Source: Priapulus caudatus (lineage: Eukaryota; Priapulida; Priapulimorpha; Priapulimorphida; Priapulidae). From it: DNA of 41,577 nucleotides. Positions 10,073 through 19,250 of this stretch are shown here, piece after piece (positions within the stretch are counted from its first letter, which is position 1; every line of letters begins with the position of its first letter). Location of the stretch: contig NW_014577182.1 of the NCBI RefSeq assembly GCF_000485595.1, positions 375,508-417,084 of the forward strand, written 5' to 3'. The position numbers and the translations under genes are program-made. The notes below the pieces were generated by a model. It saw only the letters and a program-made list of their open reading frames with translations. It did not search any database and was not told the DNA's origin.

Positions 10073-10644
10073 TTATTATGGTTTATTAAGCTGTTTGCTT
10101 CGGTATTGTTAGGTTATTTTATTTTTTATTTTAGTATTTAAAGTTTGGCTACGGTGGCTTAGTTATTTATTTCATTTACCCGTTAATGTTTTCAGTCAGC
10201 GACACAAACCTGCAGTCAATAATTGTATAATACACACACACGGCCAGCAGCGCACGCACTCAGTCCCACGCACGCACGCACGGTCGGGGCGGCGCAGCGG
10301 CAACACACACACGACACACACAGCAACACGACACTCTCACTCACCACACACACCACATCACTAGGCCTATATATATTTAAGGTATGACGGAGCATTCCAT
10401 GCGCCTAAACATAATCAACTGTCCAACTAAATAGTAACATTACGAATTGCTAGTGGAATTTGACAGGCTCCTTCAAAGGGGATGAAGGCACCGACGACGA
10501 ATGCAGTCTGACTCTGATGTACATATGAACACGTAACACGTAGCAGTCAACACATGAGGCGTTCCTTCCTCTTATCTAGTGGGCAGTGTCAACAGGGCGG
10601 GGGTATCAGTCGATATTTCTTAATGCAACGAGGAAGTAGTTTAA

Positions 10645-10746
10645 TGGAATATATATATATAGTATATATATATGTATATATATATAGTATGTATGTATAT
10701 GTAATGTATATATATATATATATATATTTATTTATTTATATATATA
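10645..10746. repeat. (TA)n/(TATG)n microsatellite
   Basis: ATATATAT runs are interrupted by TATGTATG and TTTATTTATTTA. The neighbouring 36-codon-scale open frames are low complexity. Confidence 0.9.
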
Positions 10747-11586
10747 GCGCGTGTACGTTGTGTGTATTGTGCAGTGTGTGCTGTGTATTGCGTACACAAA
10801 CAAAGGTGCAAGTAGACAGAACCGTCACGATAAAGCAGAGAACACTGCGTGAGTGCGTGCATGCGTGCGTGCGTGCGTGCGTCGGTAGATAATTAAATAT
10901 GTGTGCGCGAGTGCGTTTGTGAAATCTAATAATCAATATCGCATTAAGCAATATTTGTGTGCGCCGTTTGCGAGAAGCATCTAGTCTTCTAGCGCTTCTC
11001 TAGAGGTTCTAATTACCATTCGAATGTCATGGTCGAAAGAACCAGCCGCCTATGTACACAAACATCGTTAACACATTTACTTTCTGGTGCCCGTCCTCGG
11101 AACATTACAATTGATATTTTATCTCGAAAGTGATTTCGGTGCTAACAAATTCTTGGAAACACGAGGGGTTTCTATCATGCGGACGTCGCTTCTCGTTGGG
11201 CAACGAGAGATCATAATCGTGTTTCAAAATCCGGCGCCTGTGGCGTAGCACTTAAAGGCAGAATGTGCACGAGAAGCTGTGAGGGTCCACATATGATCAC
11301 GAGTTGGATTCTTAACTAGAGTTAGGTAGGTTTAAGCAAGATTGAAGCCTAAATGTACATTATAATTATTATAATTTCAGTCTGATGTGTATATGTCATA
11401 AACCGTAAACAAAAAGATCACTGAAATGAAGTAAATATCATAGTTATTAGTCATATTCATAGTTAAATGAAGTGAATGTCTGTGGCTATATGTTATTTAA
11501 AAGTCTGTTTTATCAGTTAGCTAATACTAGAACACATCAACTCCCATATTATTCCACAAGTGGGTTCAGGAACAACATTCGTCTTG

Positions 11587-11630
11587 AATATCTGCGACCA
11601 TATATATATACATATATGGTCGCAGATATT
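11587..11630. repeat. Perfect 19-bp inverted repeat (hairpin)
   Basis: AATATCTGCGACCATATAT (11587-11605) pairs exactly with its reverse complement at 11612-11630 across a 6-nt loop. It lies inside the GPCR intron. Confidence 0.9.
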
Positions 11631-11779
11631 GTGTTATATTGTGTTTTATATTTTGTTATAAATGCCTAGAGAATGTGAAGTGATTTCCTTCGGCTTGGAC
11701 AATTAAGTCACGCCAACATTAAATGGCAAAAGTTTTAGGGCAATCCACACATGTGCCTCTCAATTAGGTACTCAATTAT

Positions 11780-11970
11780 CCCTCTCTCTCTCCCTCTCTT
11801 CCTCCTCTCTTTTTTTCTCCCTCTCTTCCTCCTCGATCTTTCTTTCTCCCTCTTTTTCTTCTCTCTCTCTCTGTATCCTTGTCTTCTCTCTCGCTCCTCT
11901 TTCTATCTCTATCTCTCTCTTTCTCTCTCTCCCTCCCCCCATCGTTCTATGATATATCTATCTGTCGATC
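11780..11970 (+). repeat. TC-rich tract serving as polypyrimidine tract
   Basis: Almost pure TC with CCTCTCTC units lies up to about 30 bp before the acceptor of the GPCR main exon. It is unusually long for a polypyrimidine tract and is probably a microsatellite that also performs that role. Confidence 0.75.
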
Positions 11971-11980
11971 TGTCGTGCAG

Positions 11981-13504
11981 GTACGCGACTTCTACATCTT
12001 CAACCTGGCGCTGTGTGACTTCATGGTCGGCGCCATCATGATGCCCATGTCGGGCATGAACGCGCTGCTCGGCTACCGCTGGCCGTTCAGCCGCGCCGCC
12101 TGCAAGCTCATTCTCGTCTGGGACTACACGCTCGTCACCGAGGGCATGCTCACCATAATCCTCATCAGCTGGCAGCGCTACCGCGCCGTCACGCGGCCGA
12201 CCAGCGCCGCGCCGCGCCGCGCCGGCACCGCCGGCATCATCGTCGCGTCGTGGGTGGTCGCGGCGGCCGTGTACGGGCCGGCGCTCGTCGGCTGGGACGC
12301 GTGGCGCGGCTACTCGATCGTCGCGCCGGGCCATTGCCGCGCCGAGTTCGTCGACAGCTTTGAGTACATGCTGGCGACGGGCCTGCTCGCCTTCCTGCTG
12401 CCGCTCGTCGCCATCACCTACTTCTACGCGCGCATCTACAACAGCGTGTGGCGCAGCGGCCTGATCGCCGCCGCCGCCGCCGCGTCCCGCACGCTGCACC
12501 GCGCCGCCAACGACGTGCATCCCGTGGCGCCGCCGCCAAAACCCGCGCAGCTACCTGCCGACATGAAGCAGCGACTCGCCGTGCCGAAGAGAAGCAGTGG
12601 CTTGACGGTGAAGCCCGCCGTGACGAAGCCTGCTGCTGCGGTCGGAGCTGGCATCAGTCGTGCAGCGCCACCGTACCGCCCCTATCAGCCGCAGCCAGCG
12701 TGGGGCCCAGCCGCCCACAACCCGCTCCTTCTTCCTCTACACGCCGAAGAAGACACGACAGATGACCCTCGTGTGATGGCGTACGCGATCACTATGGTAA
12801 AGCACCACGTGGAACCTGCCACCGCGGGTAAGCACTACATGACAACGACCAGCAATTCAGCCGACCAGGGGGGCAGCACCCACCGTCCGACCACGACAAC
12901 TGGCACCACAGCGGATACTGGCACCAACCGTCCGACCACGACAACTGGCACCACAGCGGTTACTGGCACCAACCGTCCGACCACGACAACTGGCACCACA
13001 GCGGTTACTGGCACCCGCAATCCGATCATTAACACGGCAGCTGACCGTCACCTCGCACCGAACACTGCCACCACCGACGACCAGCCGTGCAGGACTCCCA
13101 GCAGCATCGCCGACGCCCACGCCACCGTCACCGCCGCCGGCCGAGACAGCCCCGCGACCCCGACTGTCGCCGTCCACCAGGGAGAGCCGGCGTGCTTCTC
13201 CGAGACGTCGACAGCGTTGTCACTCGTCGACCAAGTCCGTTTGGCACGCAACCGCCAGGTGGCGCTGTCGACGGCGCTGCTCATTGGCGTCTTCGTCATC
13301 TGCTGGATACCGTACAGCATCTATGCGGTCATCGTCTCGCTGCAGCCGGCGTACATGCATGACACGCTCTACACGACCGCCTACTGGCTCGTCTACGCTA
13401 ACTCGATCGTCAACCCGTGGGTGTACGCTGCCATCGCCGACAGGTTTGGCTTCCGCAAGCTGTGGGCCAGTGCACTGCGATGCTGCTGCTGCAGCGACGA
13501 GTAG
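11981..13504 (+). CDS. Aminergic-type GPCR, exon with TM2-TM7 and stop (H3/muscarinic-like)
   Basis: This exon has 507 codons plus TAG and very GC-rich third positions. Numbering from V1 of this exon: TM2 has NLALCD (D13, the sodium-site Asp 2.50); C41 (3.25) should pair with C119 in GHCRAEF; D48 is the amine-binding Asp 3.32 (LVWDY); TM4 W91; TM5 P141; TM6 CWIPY (W442, P444, Y445); TM7 WLVYAN with W469 and Y472, then NPWVY. D3.32 plus W7.40 and Y7.43 is the bioamine-receptor signature. YGPALVGW, GHCRAEF and YANSIVNP resemble histamine H3 and muscarinic receptors. Oddities: QRY (Q65) replaces DRY; position 5.46 is Ala (A137), where H3/H4 have Glu; loop 3 is about 270 residues of low complexity with an internal repeat. 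The tail is short and ends in CCCC, a likely palmitoylation cluster. It is a plasma-membrane receptor whose ligand cannot be named from this. Confidence 0.92.
   Translation, partial: VRDFYIFNLALCDFMVGAIMMPMSGMNALLGYRWPFSRAACKLILVWDYTLVTEGMLTIILISWQRYRAVTRPTSAAPRRAGTAGIIVASWVVAAAVYGPALVGWDAWRGYSIVAPGHCRAEFVDSFEYMLATGLLAFLLPLVAITYFYARIYNSVWRSGLIAAAAAASRTLHRAANDVHPVAPPPKPAQLPADMKQRLAVPKRSSGLTVKPAVTKPAAAVGAGISRAAPPYRPYQPQPAWGPAAHNPLLLPLHAEEDTTDDPRVMAYAITMVKHHVEPATAGKHYMTTTSNSADQGGSTHRPTTTTGTTADTGTNRPTTTTGTTAVTGTNRPTTTTGTTAVTGTRNPIINTAADRHLAPNTATTDDQPCRTPSSIADAHATVTAAGRDSPATPTVAVHQGEPACFSETSTALSLVDQVRLARNRQVALSTALLIGVFVICWIPYSIYAVIVSLQPAYMHDTLYTTAYWLVYANSIVNPWVYAAIADRFGFRKLWASALRCCCCSDE
12883..13017 (+). 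repeat. 45-bp coding minisatellite (3 copies) in loop 3
   Basis: Copies start at 12883, 12928 and 12973 and are nearly identical; each encodes 15 residues of the form RPTTTTGTTAVTGTN. The period is a multiple of three, so copy-number change would not break the receptor. Thr-rich repeats suggest an unstructured, possibly phosphorylated or glycosylation-like segment. The position is cytoplasmic. Confidence 0.95.
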
Positions 13505-13870
13505 CTGCAATGAAGCAGCCACGGATATGTTTGGCTTCAGGTAGTAACTGCGACAAAGCAATCAGGAACAACATGTTTGGCTTCAGGTAGTAACTGCGAC
13601 AAAGCGATCACGAACAACATGTTTGGCTTCAGGTAGTAACTGCGACGAAGCAATCAGGAACAACATGTTTGGCTTCGGGTAGTAACTGCGACAAAGCGAT
13701 CACGAACAACATGTTTGGCTTCAGGTAGTAGCTGCAACAAAGCGATCAGGAACAACATGTTTGGCTTCTGGTACTAGCTGCGATGAAGCGATCAGGAACA
13801 ACATGTTTGGCTTCTGGTACTAGCTGCAATGAAGCGATCAGGAACAACATGCTTGGCTTCAGGTAGTAGT
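13500..13870 (+). repeat. 46-bp minisatellite beginning at the GPCR stop codon
   Basis: TTTGGCTTC starts recur at 13530, 13576, 13622, 13668, 13714, 13760 and 13806, with CTTGGCTTC at 13852, each exactly 46 bp apart. A partial first unit (GTAGCTGCAATGAAGC) spans the stop codon at 13502-13504. Each unit contains GGTAGTA, that is stop codons right after a TTTGGCTTC that reads Phe-Gly-Phe in one frame. It would be transcribed as 3' UTR. Confidence 0.95.
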
Positions 13871-14871
13871 TGGTGCCGGCGCGATGTGATTGACTGTCCG
13901 TCCAATTCGGGGAATGTTTAACTGACCAAAAATGCATGCTATGTTGTGCGCATGTAAAGTAATGTATTCGCATCAAATAATGAGTGTTGTATCCATAACA
14001 TGTTCAACTTAATATCGTGCTTATTGTATCCACACACAACAACTAGTCGTGAAAATAGCTCTCAATGATTCCCCATGGAGAGGAGCAGGAAAACAGACAG
14101 GGGAGAAAAGTAGTAGAGGTAGAGACAGGGGATAGAGGGAAACAGGGAAGAGGGGAGGAAGGGGCAGGGGGTGGAAGGGAGAGCAATGGAGGTTAAAGAA
14201 GAGGCTGATGCGAAGGATAAGAGAGAAGGGTTGCATATACATCTCGCCAACGCATATCCGAGTTTTTTTCTCTCATGAAGGGACAGCCAGTACGGCATTA
14301 CCACAAACCGTAATCCTTGCCGAAAAATGATGAGGTGTCAACTCGATTCAAAATGATGCCCTTTGGTGGCTTCCCTGACACGCACTCATGCAATTTACCA
14401 TTCCACACTCCAGGCATTGTTCCTACCTGCCACCCACCCACTCACTATCCATAATCTGTGTCGATGCAAGACTGCTAGCAGCAATGGCACAGTATATGTA
14501 GCACAATATATGAGGTTTTGACACTTCTCTATTAGCCACTCATCTCACTTTGCTGATTACAACTGTCAATACATGTCAGATATAGGATGCCTGTCTATTG
14601 TATGTCCGTATATGTCACCATAATTATCTCTATTATCTATAATTATCTATAATTATCTCTATTAGCCACTCCTGATTTCATAGCCACAAGGCTAGGGTTA
14701 AAGTTAGGGATAGAGTATGGTAGTATGAGGTAGTTATGGTTTCAGTGCTGGTTTAGCGTTAAGAGTAAAGACAAGGATTTAGGATAGAAGGTGGTTTGGA
14801 TTGAGGAGATAGTAAAGGTTATGGTTTGCATTAGTGGGAAGGATAGGTTATCAAATGTGTTGATGGTTACA
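13871..14871. other. Non-coding downstream of GPCR; purine-rich tract 14085-14240
   Basis: A GGGAGA-rich strand runs from about 14085 to 14240. The Pro/Leu/Ser-rich minus-strand frame there is compositional. Repeated ATAATTATC motifs occur at 14620-14660, and degenerate GTTAGGG-like motifs at 14690-14860. No gene is recognised. Confidence 0.6.
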
Positions 14872-14940
14872 AACTGGCATGTACAGGTGCGTTAACGTGT
14901 TGAACTGGCATGTACAGGTGCGTTAACGTGTTGAACTGGT
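14872..14940. repeat. 31-bp tandem repeat, ~2.2 copies
   Basis: The unit beginning AACTGGCATGTACAGGTGCG starts at 14872 and 14903, and a third start (AACTGGTGTG) is at 14934. Confidence 0.9.
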
Positions 14941-15150
14941 GTGTAAACACCGACCGATTTCGCAGGGTTGGTTTGCTTTACAATGATGTTTGTAGTACAA
15001 CACACAATAGAATTGGATGACTATTACAGATATATTATTTGATGGTTATATTATATATTCTTATACATGTAATAACTGTGCTCAACTATATCATACACGT
15101 AGATAAAAAACAGAAGTATGTTTGCCTTAAAACAGGTACAGATATATATA

Positions 15151-15196
15151 ATATCAGAATTAGATAATAGGGTCCCTATTATCTACTTCTGATAAT
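15151..15196. repeat. Near-perfect palindrome
   Basis: The arms 15151-15172 and 15174-15196 are almost exact reverse complements (AGATAATAGGG/CCCTATTATCT at the centre, TATCAGAA/TTCTGATA outside). The central spacer is a single T. It sits in AT-rich sequence. Confidence 0.85.
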
Positions 15197-15462
15197 ATAT
15201 AATATAGTATTATAGTAGACTGACTTATTTTTGCTATTATGTATAGACAAAAATAAATTATGGATAAAAATGAGGGGCAGGGGGGCAAAAGGCTTACGTG
15301 GTTTTTACAGGGAAACCCTACACATTATCCGACATACTGACTGGTGTGGCCCTTAAACCTCTGGATATTTACTCTTATTACGCATCACACATTTTTGGAA
15401 CTATACTTCCTTAATGATTGTATGATGTTACTAGAACCTCTGTACTTGTGACACTCCACGAT

Positions 15463-15468
15463 AATAAA
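15463..15468 (+). promoter_or_regulatory. Possible polyadenylation signal AATAAA
   Basis: AATAAA is followed 25-45 bp later by a GT/T-rich stretch. It could end the GPCR transcript with a ~2-kb 3' UTR, but the hexamer is common by chance in this AT-rich region. Confidence 0.2.
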
Positions 15469-15692
15469 ATAATGGGAACATAATTTGTGTGCATCTCGTC
15501 TGTTTTAAGTTTTTGTCCCATTCAGCGTCGACCTCAGTCCTTCTCGATCTCTCATTCATTCCCTTTTGAATCCTCACTCACTCTTAATCAATCTCTCCCT
15601 CACCCACAATCAATCCCTCCCCTCACTCCCTTCTAATTACAAACGAACGACTCTACCAAATTACACACACAGAACCTTTGGGAAATATAATT

Positions 15693-15933
15693 AAAAGAAG
15701 AGGATGGACTTGGCTCAGTCATGTCGCCCAGATGGAAGGAGGTGCCATAACGAAAACGGCACTTAGCTGAACGCCAGACAGGAGAAGAAGGGAAAGACCC
15801 AAGGAGACCTGGAGAAGGACCATCGAGAAGGAGATGCGGATGTGTGACCTGTCATGGGCCACACTGAGGCCATGCAGTAGCAGTAGACCAACGACGTTGG
15901 AGATCTCTTGTCACTGCCTTATGTGCCATCTAG
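15693..15933 (+). pseudogene. Remnant of LINE reverse transcriptase C-terminus
   Basis: The plus strand reads GWTWLSHVAQMEGG, then a stop where a Trp is usual, then RRRRERPKETWRRTIEKEMR. After a +1 shift it reads DQRRWRSLVTALCAI followed by TAG at 15931-15933. This series (basic RPKxTWRRT, then RWRSLVxALC) is the classic C-terminal end of RTE/CR1-type non-LTR retrotransposon polymerases. Only the last ~80 codons remain, with one nonsense change and one frameshift, so it is a dead, 5'-truncated copy. Clade assignment is uncertain. Confidence 0.8.
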
Positions 15934-15953
15934 GCACCTATGAGGGATAACTA

Positions 15954-16284
15954 CAGGGGTAGAAATTAACTTTTGAACACGGGAGTCCAACAGACTCCCT
16001 ACCCTCAAAAAGAGGGAGTCCGCAGTCTGAGGTTCAAAATTAAAGATATTAACAATAACGCATGTGCTTATTTTTAAGATTCATGCGGTTGCACGTCTGT
16101 CAAATTTTCTTTCGATATTAGCTGAAAAAATATGATATTTCCACGAGGCCATGCTCTGGAACGAACTAGGTAGTATGTCAGAATTTTCAGGTAGTCACAC
16201 GGACTCCTGCATATGTCAAATCAGGAAGTCCGACAGTAAATCGGGGCGTATTTGACTCTGGACTCCCGTTAATTTCGCACCCTG
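15954..16284. mobile_element. TA-flanked MITE with CAGGG termini, 331 bp
   Basis: The left end CAGGGGTAGAAATTAAC and the right end GTTAATTTCGCACCCTG are inverted copies, each followed inward by ACGGGAGTCC or its complement. TA lies at both flanks (15952-15953 and 16285-16286). Internal GGGAGTCC/GGACTCC motifs recur. It is non-coding. Confidence 0.85.
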
Positions 16285-16451
16285 TAATTAACTAACCAAC
16301 TCCCTTCTAATAAATCCATAATAGCATTTCTCATATCCTCTGCTATACTAGAGGGGAGAAATGTGACATTTTTATGTATATGAACTTATGATCCTGAAGG
16401 AGAGTATCATTTTAATATAAAGGTGACAGAAAACCAAGCAATCCTACTTAC

Positions 16452-16549
16452 ATTGCGCTGCATAGCCTGCTAGGAGAGCAGCCGTGCTGGTAGGACAGAC
16501 GAGTACGTTTCGCAAAATGTCTTGCTTCAGTTGCAGAAAGAAAAAATAC
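16452..16549 (-). CDS. PTPN4/PTPN3-like phosphatase, exon 5 (FERM central lobe)
   Basis: On the minus strand, the acceptor TCTCTTTTCAG is followed by a 98-nt exon. It reads YFFFLQLKQDI, then VLVCPTSTAALLAGYAAQ, and ends with a GTAAGT donor. The exon enters in phase 2 and leaves in phase 1. Joined to exon 4 it gives EEYTR-YFFFLQLKQDIL, which matches the F1-F2 junction of FERM domains and is closest, from memory, to PTPN4 (EEYTRYQYFLQIKQDIL). No later FERM exon was recognised to the left. The loss of a stop-free frame on both sides supports a true exon rather than a longer ORF. Confidence 0.88.
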
Positions 16550-16619
16550 CTGAAAAGAGACGATACACAAATGTCACAAGCATAGGTGTAGGTACTTAGG
16601 TGTATTAGATCAGTCACGT

Positions 16620-16703
16620 GCACGCACACACTAACGCACGCAGGCTCGCACGCACGCATGCACACACACAGTCACATGCTCATGGACAAACGGGGGGGGG
16701 GGG
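16620..16703. repeat. Short CGCA tract and 12-base G run
   Basis: CACGCACACAC/GCACGCACGCATG occurs at about 16619-16672, then twelve consecutive G at 16692-16703. The G run is a likely place for length errors. Confidence 0.8.
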
Positions 16704-17083
16704 TCACGCACGTGCATTCTTATGCGGTTCAGCTTCTATTACAAACCATTGAAAATCAAATACACGTACACCATTGAAAATTGGATCAGTTGGTCCAACT
16801 TTGTCTAGAGCCTTACCTAAAATGGTTTCAGGGAACATAAAATATAGCTGGAAGGGAACGACTCATCTATAATGCGCCGATTGCATTGATTTGTTTTAAT
16901 ATTGCAAACATATATTATTGATTAATTAACGGTGTAACTCAGTAACATGATAATGCTGAGATGAGAAGGAAGTTCAGAACAAGAATTAGCACGCCGAACA
17001 GAGAACATCTGGATGCAGCACTGATTGCAGGAACATACTGGCCGGTCAAAAGCCTACCCGACCTCCTGGCTGCAAATGTACTA
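16704..17083. other. Intron 4 sequence, no gene recognised
   Basis: A 42-codon plus-strand frame (about 16960-17090, RKFRTRISTPNREHLD) ends at the start of the next MITE. It is too short to classify. Confidence 0.4.
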
Positions 17084-17448
17084 CAGTAAAACTCGCATAA
17101 GTCGGCACTTTTAGGACCAGTATTTTTGTGCCGACTTACGAAAATGACGATAAGTAAGTCATCATTTTGTCGACTTATGTGTAAGTCGCCAAAATGACGA
17201 CTTATGCATGTATATCCAGGTCTCCACGCTTATTTTCAGATCCCATCTGGTTGTCCTGTCAGGCAACAAGAAGAAATTTTTACTTGTGCGAATTTTGGTT
17301 TTACTTGTCCAAAATTTACTTGCAATCTAGAGCCGTTAAGGTACATTTTTAGTTCAGTGCCTATCATATTACAGTAGTAATGAAATTCACACGTTTATTT
17401 TTGCGTGCCGATTGCAGCTTTTTTCTCAATTCCATGAGAGTTTTGCTG
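17084..17448. mobile_element. pogo/Tigger-like MITE, 365 bp
   Basis: The left end is TA|CAGTAAAACTCGCATAAG at 17084. The right end, in reverse complement, is CAGCAAAACTCTCATG at 17448, with TA at both flanks. TCGGCAC occurs subterminally on both sides. CAGT termini followed by AAAACTC and TA target sites fit pogo/Tigger-type elements. The interior repeats the CGACTTA motif (CGACTTACG, CGACTTATG) and has no gene. Confidence 0.8.
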
Positions 17449-19250
17449 TACATTAACTTCATTGACAGTGACTGTGCGTGCACATTTGGGGCCGAGAAAC
17501 CCCTTAATTCCTTAGCAAGAAAAAATCTGTAAGTGCAAATTTAATATACAACATTCAGTGGTCATAACTTAATTCTGGGCAAATCTCCATAACCCAAGTT
17601 ACAGTAACGTATAACACACTTAAACTCTACCCTTGAATTTCCCACCCAGACAGACAACACTCGTAACCATGGTAACCATTTTCTCTCCCTTAATTACTAG
17701 ACCACCGACATAAAAGTGTGTTCCGAAGAGAAAGCAGAAGTTAAGTTGATGGGATTTCCATGTATGGTACCTACTGCACTATATATGAATATATATGTGT
17801 ATAAATGCAGGCGTACACTCGGACTTATTGGCCATAAGTAATATTATGATATTATTATAATACATAGCCTGCATTTGTATAATGCTGTGCCAGGTATTTT
17901 ATGTATTGGTTTATATCATTTATTTATTATTATATCAAATTAAGGTTACACTGAAACAAAGGTTTGGTAAATATATAGGTAGGTTAAAACACTTTTGCCG
18001 GAAAAATGTGTTGTGTTAAATTACATTGGGAAGGAAGCAATCTCCTTTTTATCTATGGTTAATAAACCACATCTGTAATATAGAATAAATAATTTCGTCA
18101 ACACACAATGGGACCGAGGACCATTCTAACAACCATTGCAGGGGATGACATAATCAGATTGGTGTACTAAAAACCTAGTGAGTTGCTAAAATGAGATATT
18201 TTGAGAACGCATGTAGCAGAGGATATGGGAGGATGAAGAGGAGAAGATAGGGAGAAATTGGAGGAGTGAGCTAGCAAAGAGAGGTGGGAGAGAAGAAGGG
18301 TAGCGGAGGGAGGTGGCAGATAAGAATGGAGAAGGGAGGCGGGAAAAGACGGAGTAAGAAGGTACATGACGATCCGAGGACGGAGACACGACATCCGACG
18401 CGACATTCCGAGGAGGGAGGAGGAGAGGGTGGAGAGGAAGAAGAAGGAGGAAGCTGCAGTATACCGAGGTTTACTACTTGTGATAAACTTTCCTTAGACC
18501 ACATGTCCTGTGACCAATTTTCCTATCAGCACCATGCACGTCTTCTTAAAATATAGGAAACCTGTCATTTTCGCCATGCCCTTCCGATATGTGACTATAT
18601 TTCACCACTTAGTATATACCAAATATCTAGAGCATTGGGTCAATTCATTTAAATCTGCACTGCAATTTTGCGTTTTACTGGCCCTACAGCTGTTAATATA
18701 ATAACAGGGGTATATAAAACATAACACTGTTAAGTTAATATACCCTATTTCTTCACAACCCCTTGACCTATGCCACTCGACTCTAGATTCGACCATCACA
18801 TGTCGTTTCAGTTTACCTCCTACATCGCGAATATCAACACGGTTAGTCGTCATTTAGACATGCACAGGTATTGTAGACGCCCCACGAAGCGACTGACAAC
18901 AGACACGCAAGCAACATTGAGTTCATTTGAGCCATCGCTGGTATGATCAAACACATAATACCCAATCACGACACAGGATTTCGTCCCCACATAACAGACG
19001 GCCGCACGTTTCACTTATACCTTATTATAGAACTAAGTAATTGGTCGGAACAACATCGACTGCTAAAAACATCAAACACTGTAGGGTTTCTAAGTGGAAT
19101 CACATTATGACGTTGTCTGTGCGGTATTACCTTCAAGAGATAATATCCGTTTGCTGACAATGGAGTAAATTACAGGGACACGCTCACGCACACACGAACG
19201 TACATGTGTCTCTCTTAATCCACCTCAGCTCTCTCCACCCAGCCTTGTGA
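17449..19250. other. Intron 4 sequence; purine-rich tract 18220-18470
   Basis: The region is AT-rich with no recognisable exon. 18220-18470 is strongly GGAGGA/GAAG-rich on the plus strand and gives spurious Ser/Pro/Leu frames on the minus strand. No inverted or tandem array of note was seen elsewhere here. Confidence 0.55.

Larger units (their letters stand above)
6533..11980 (+). other. GPCR intron, 5.4 kb, phase 0, repeat-filled
   Basis: The donor is GTGAGT at 6533. The acceptor is GTCGTGCAG ending at 11980, preceded by a strong TC tract (11780-11970). The intron contains a MITE, CGCA arrays, a tandem duplication, TA/TG microsatellites and hairpins. I see no other coding exon inside it. 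The stretches 10073-10640 and 10760-11580 hold only AC-rich or unremarkable sequence. Confidence 0.85.

Noticed and set aside
11909-13561. Minus-strand and alternate-frame ORFs across the GPCR exon (203, 106 and 113 codons)
   Set aside because: Shadows of the GC-rich receptor coding sequence; the plus-strand frame carries all seven-helix motifs.
13530-13870. Repeated FGFR tetrapeptide in the minisatellite as a peptide-encoding (neuropeptide precursor) gene
   Set aside because: Stops follow each copy, and the 46-bp period changes frame every unit.
14690-14860. TTAGGG-like words (also 30910-31000) as interstitial telomere sequence
   Set aside because: The words are degenerate, irregularly spaced and too few to be a telomeric array.
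18167-18556. Ser/Pro-rich minus-strand ORFs and a Glu/Gly plus-strand ORF
   Set aside because: Explained by the purine-rich tract; no splice sites or domain.
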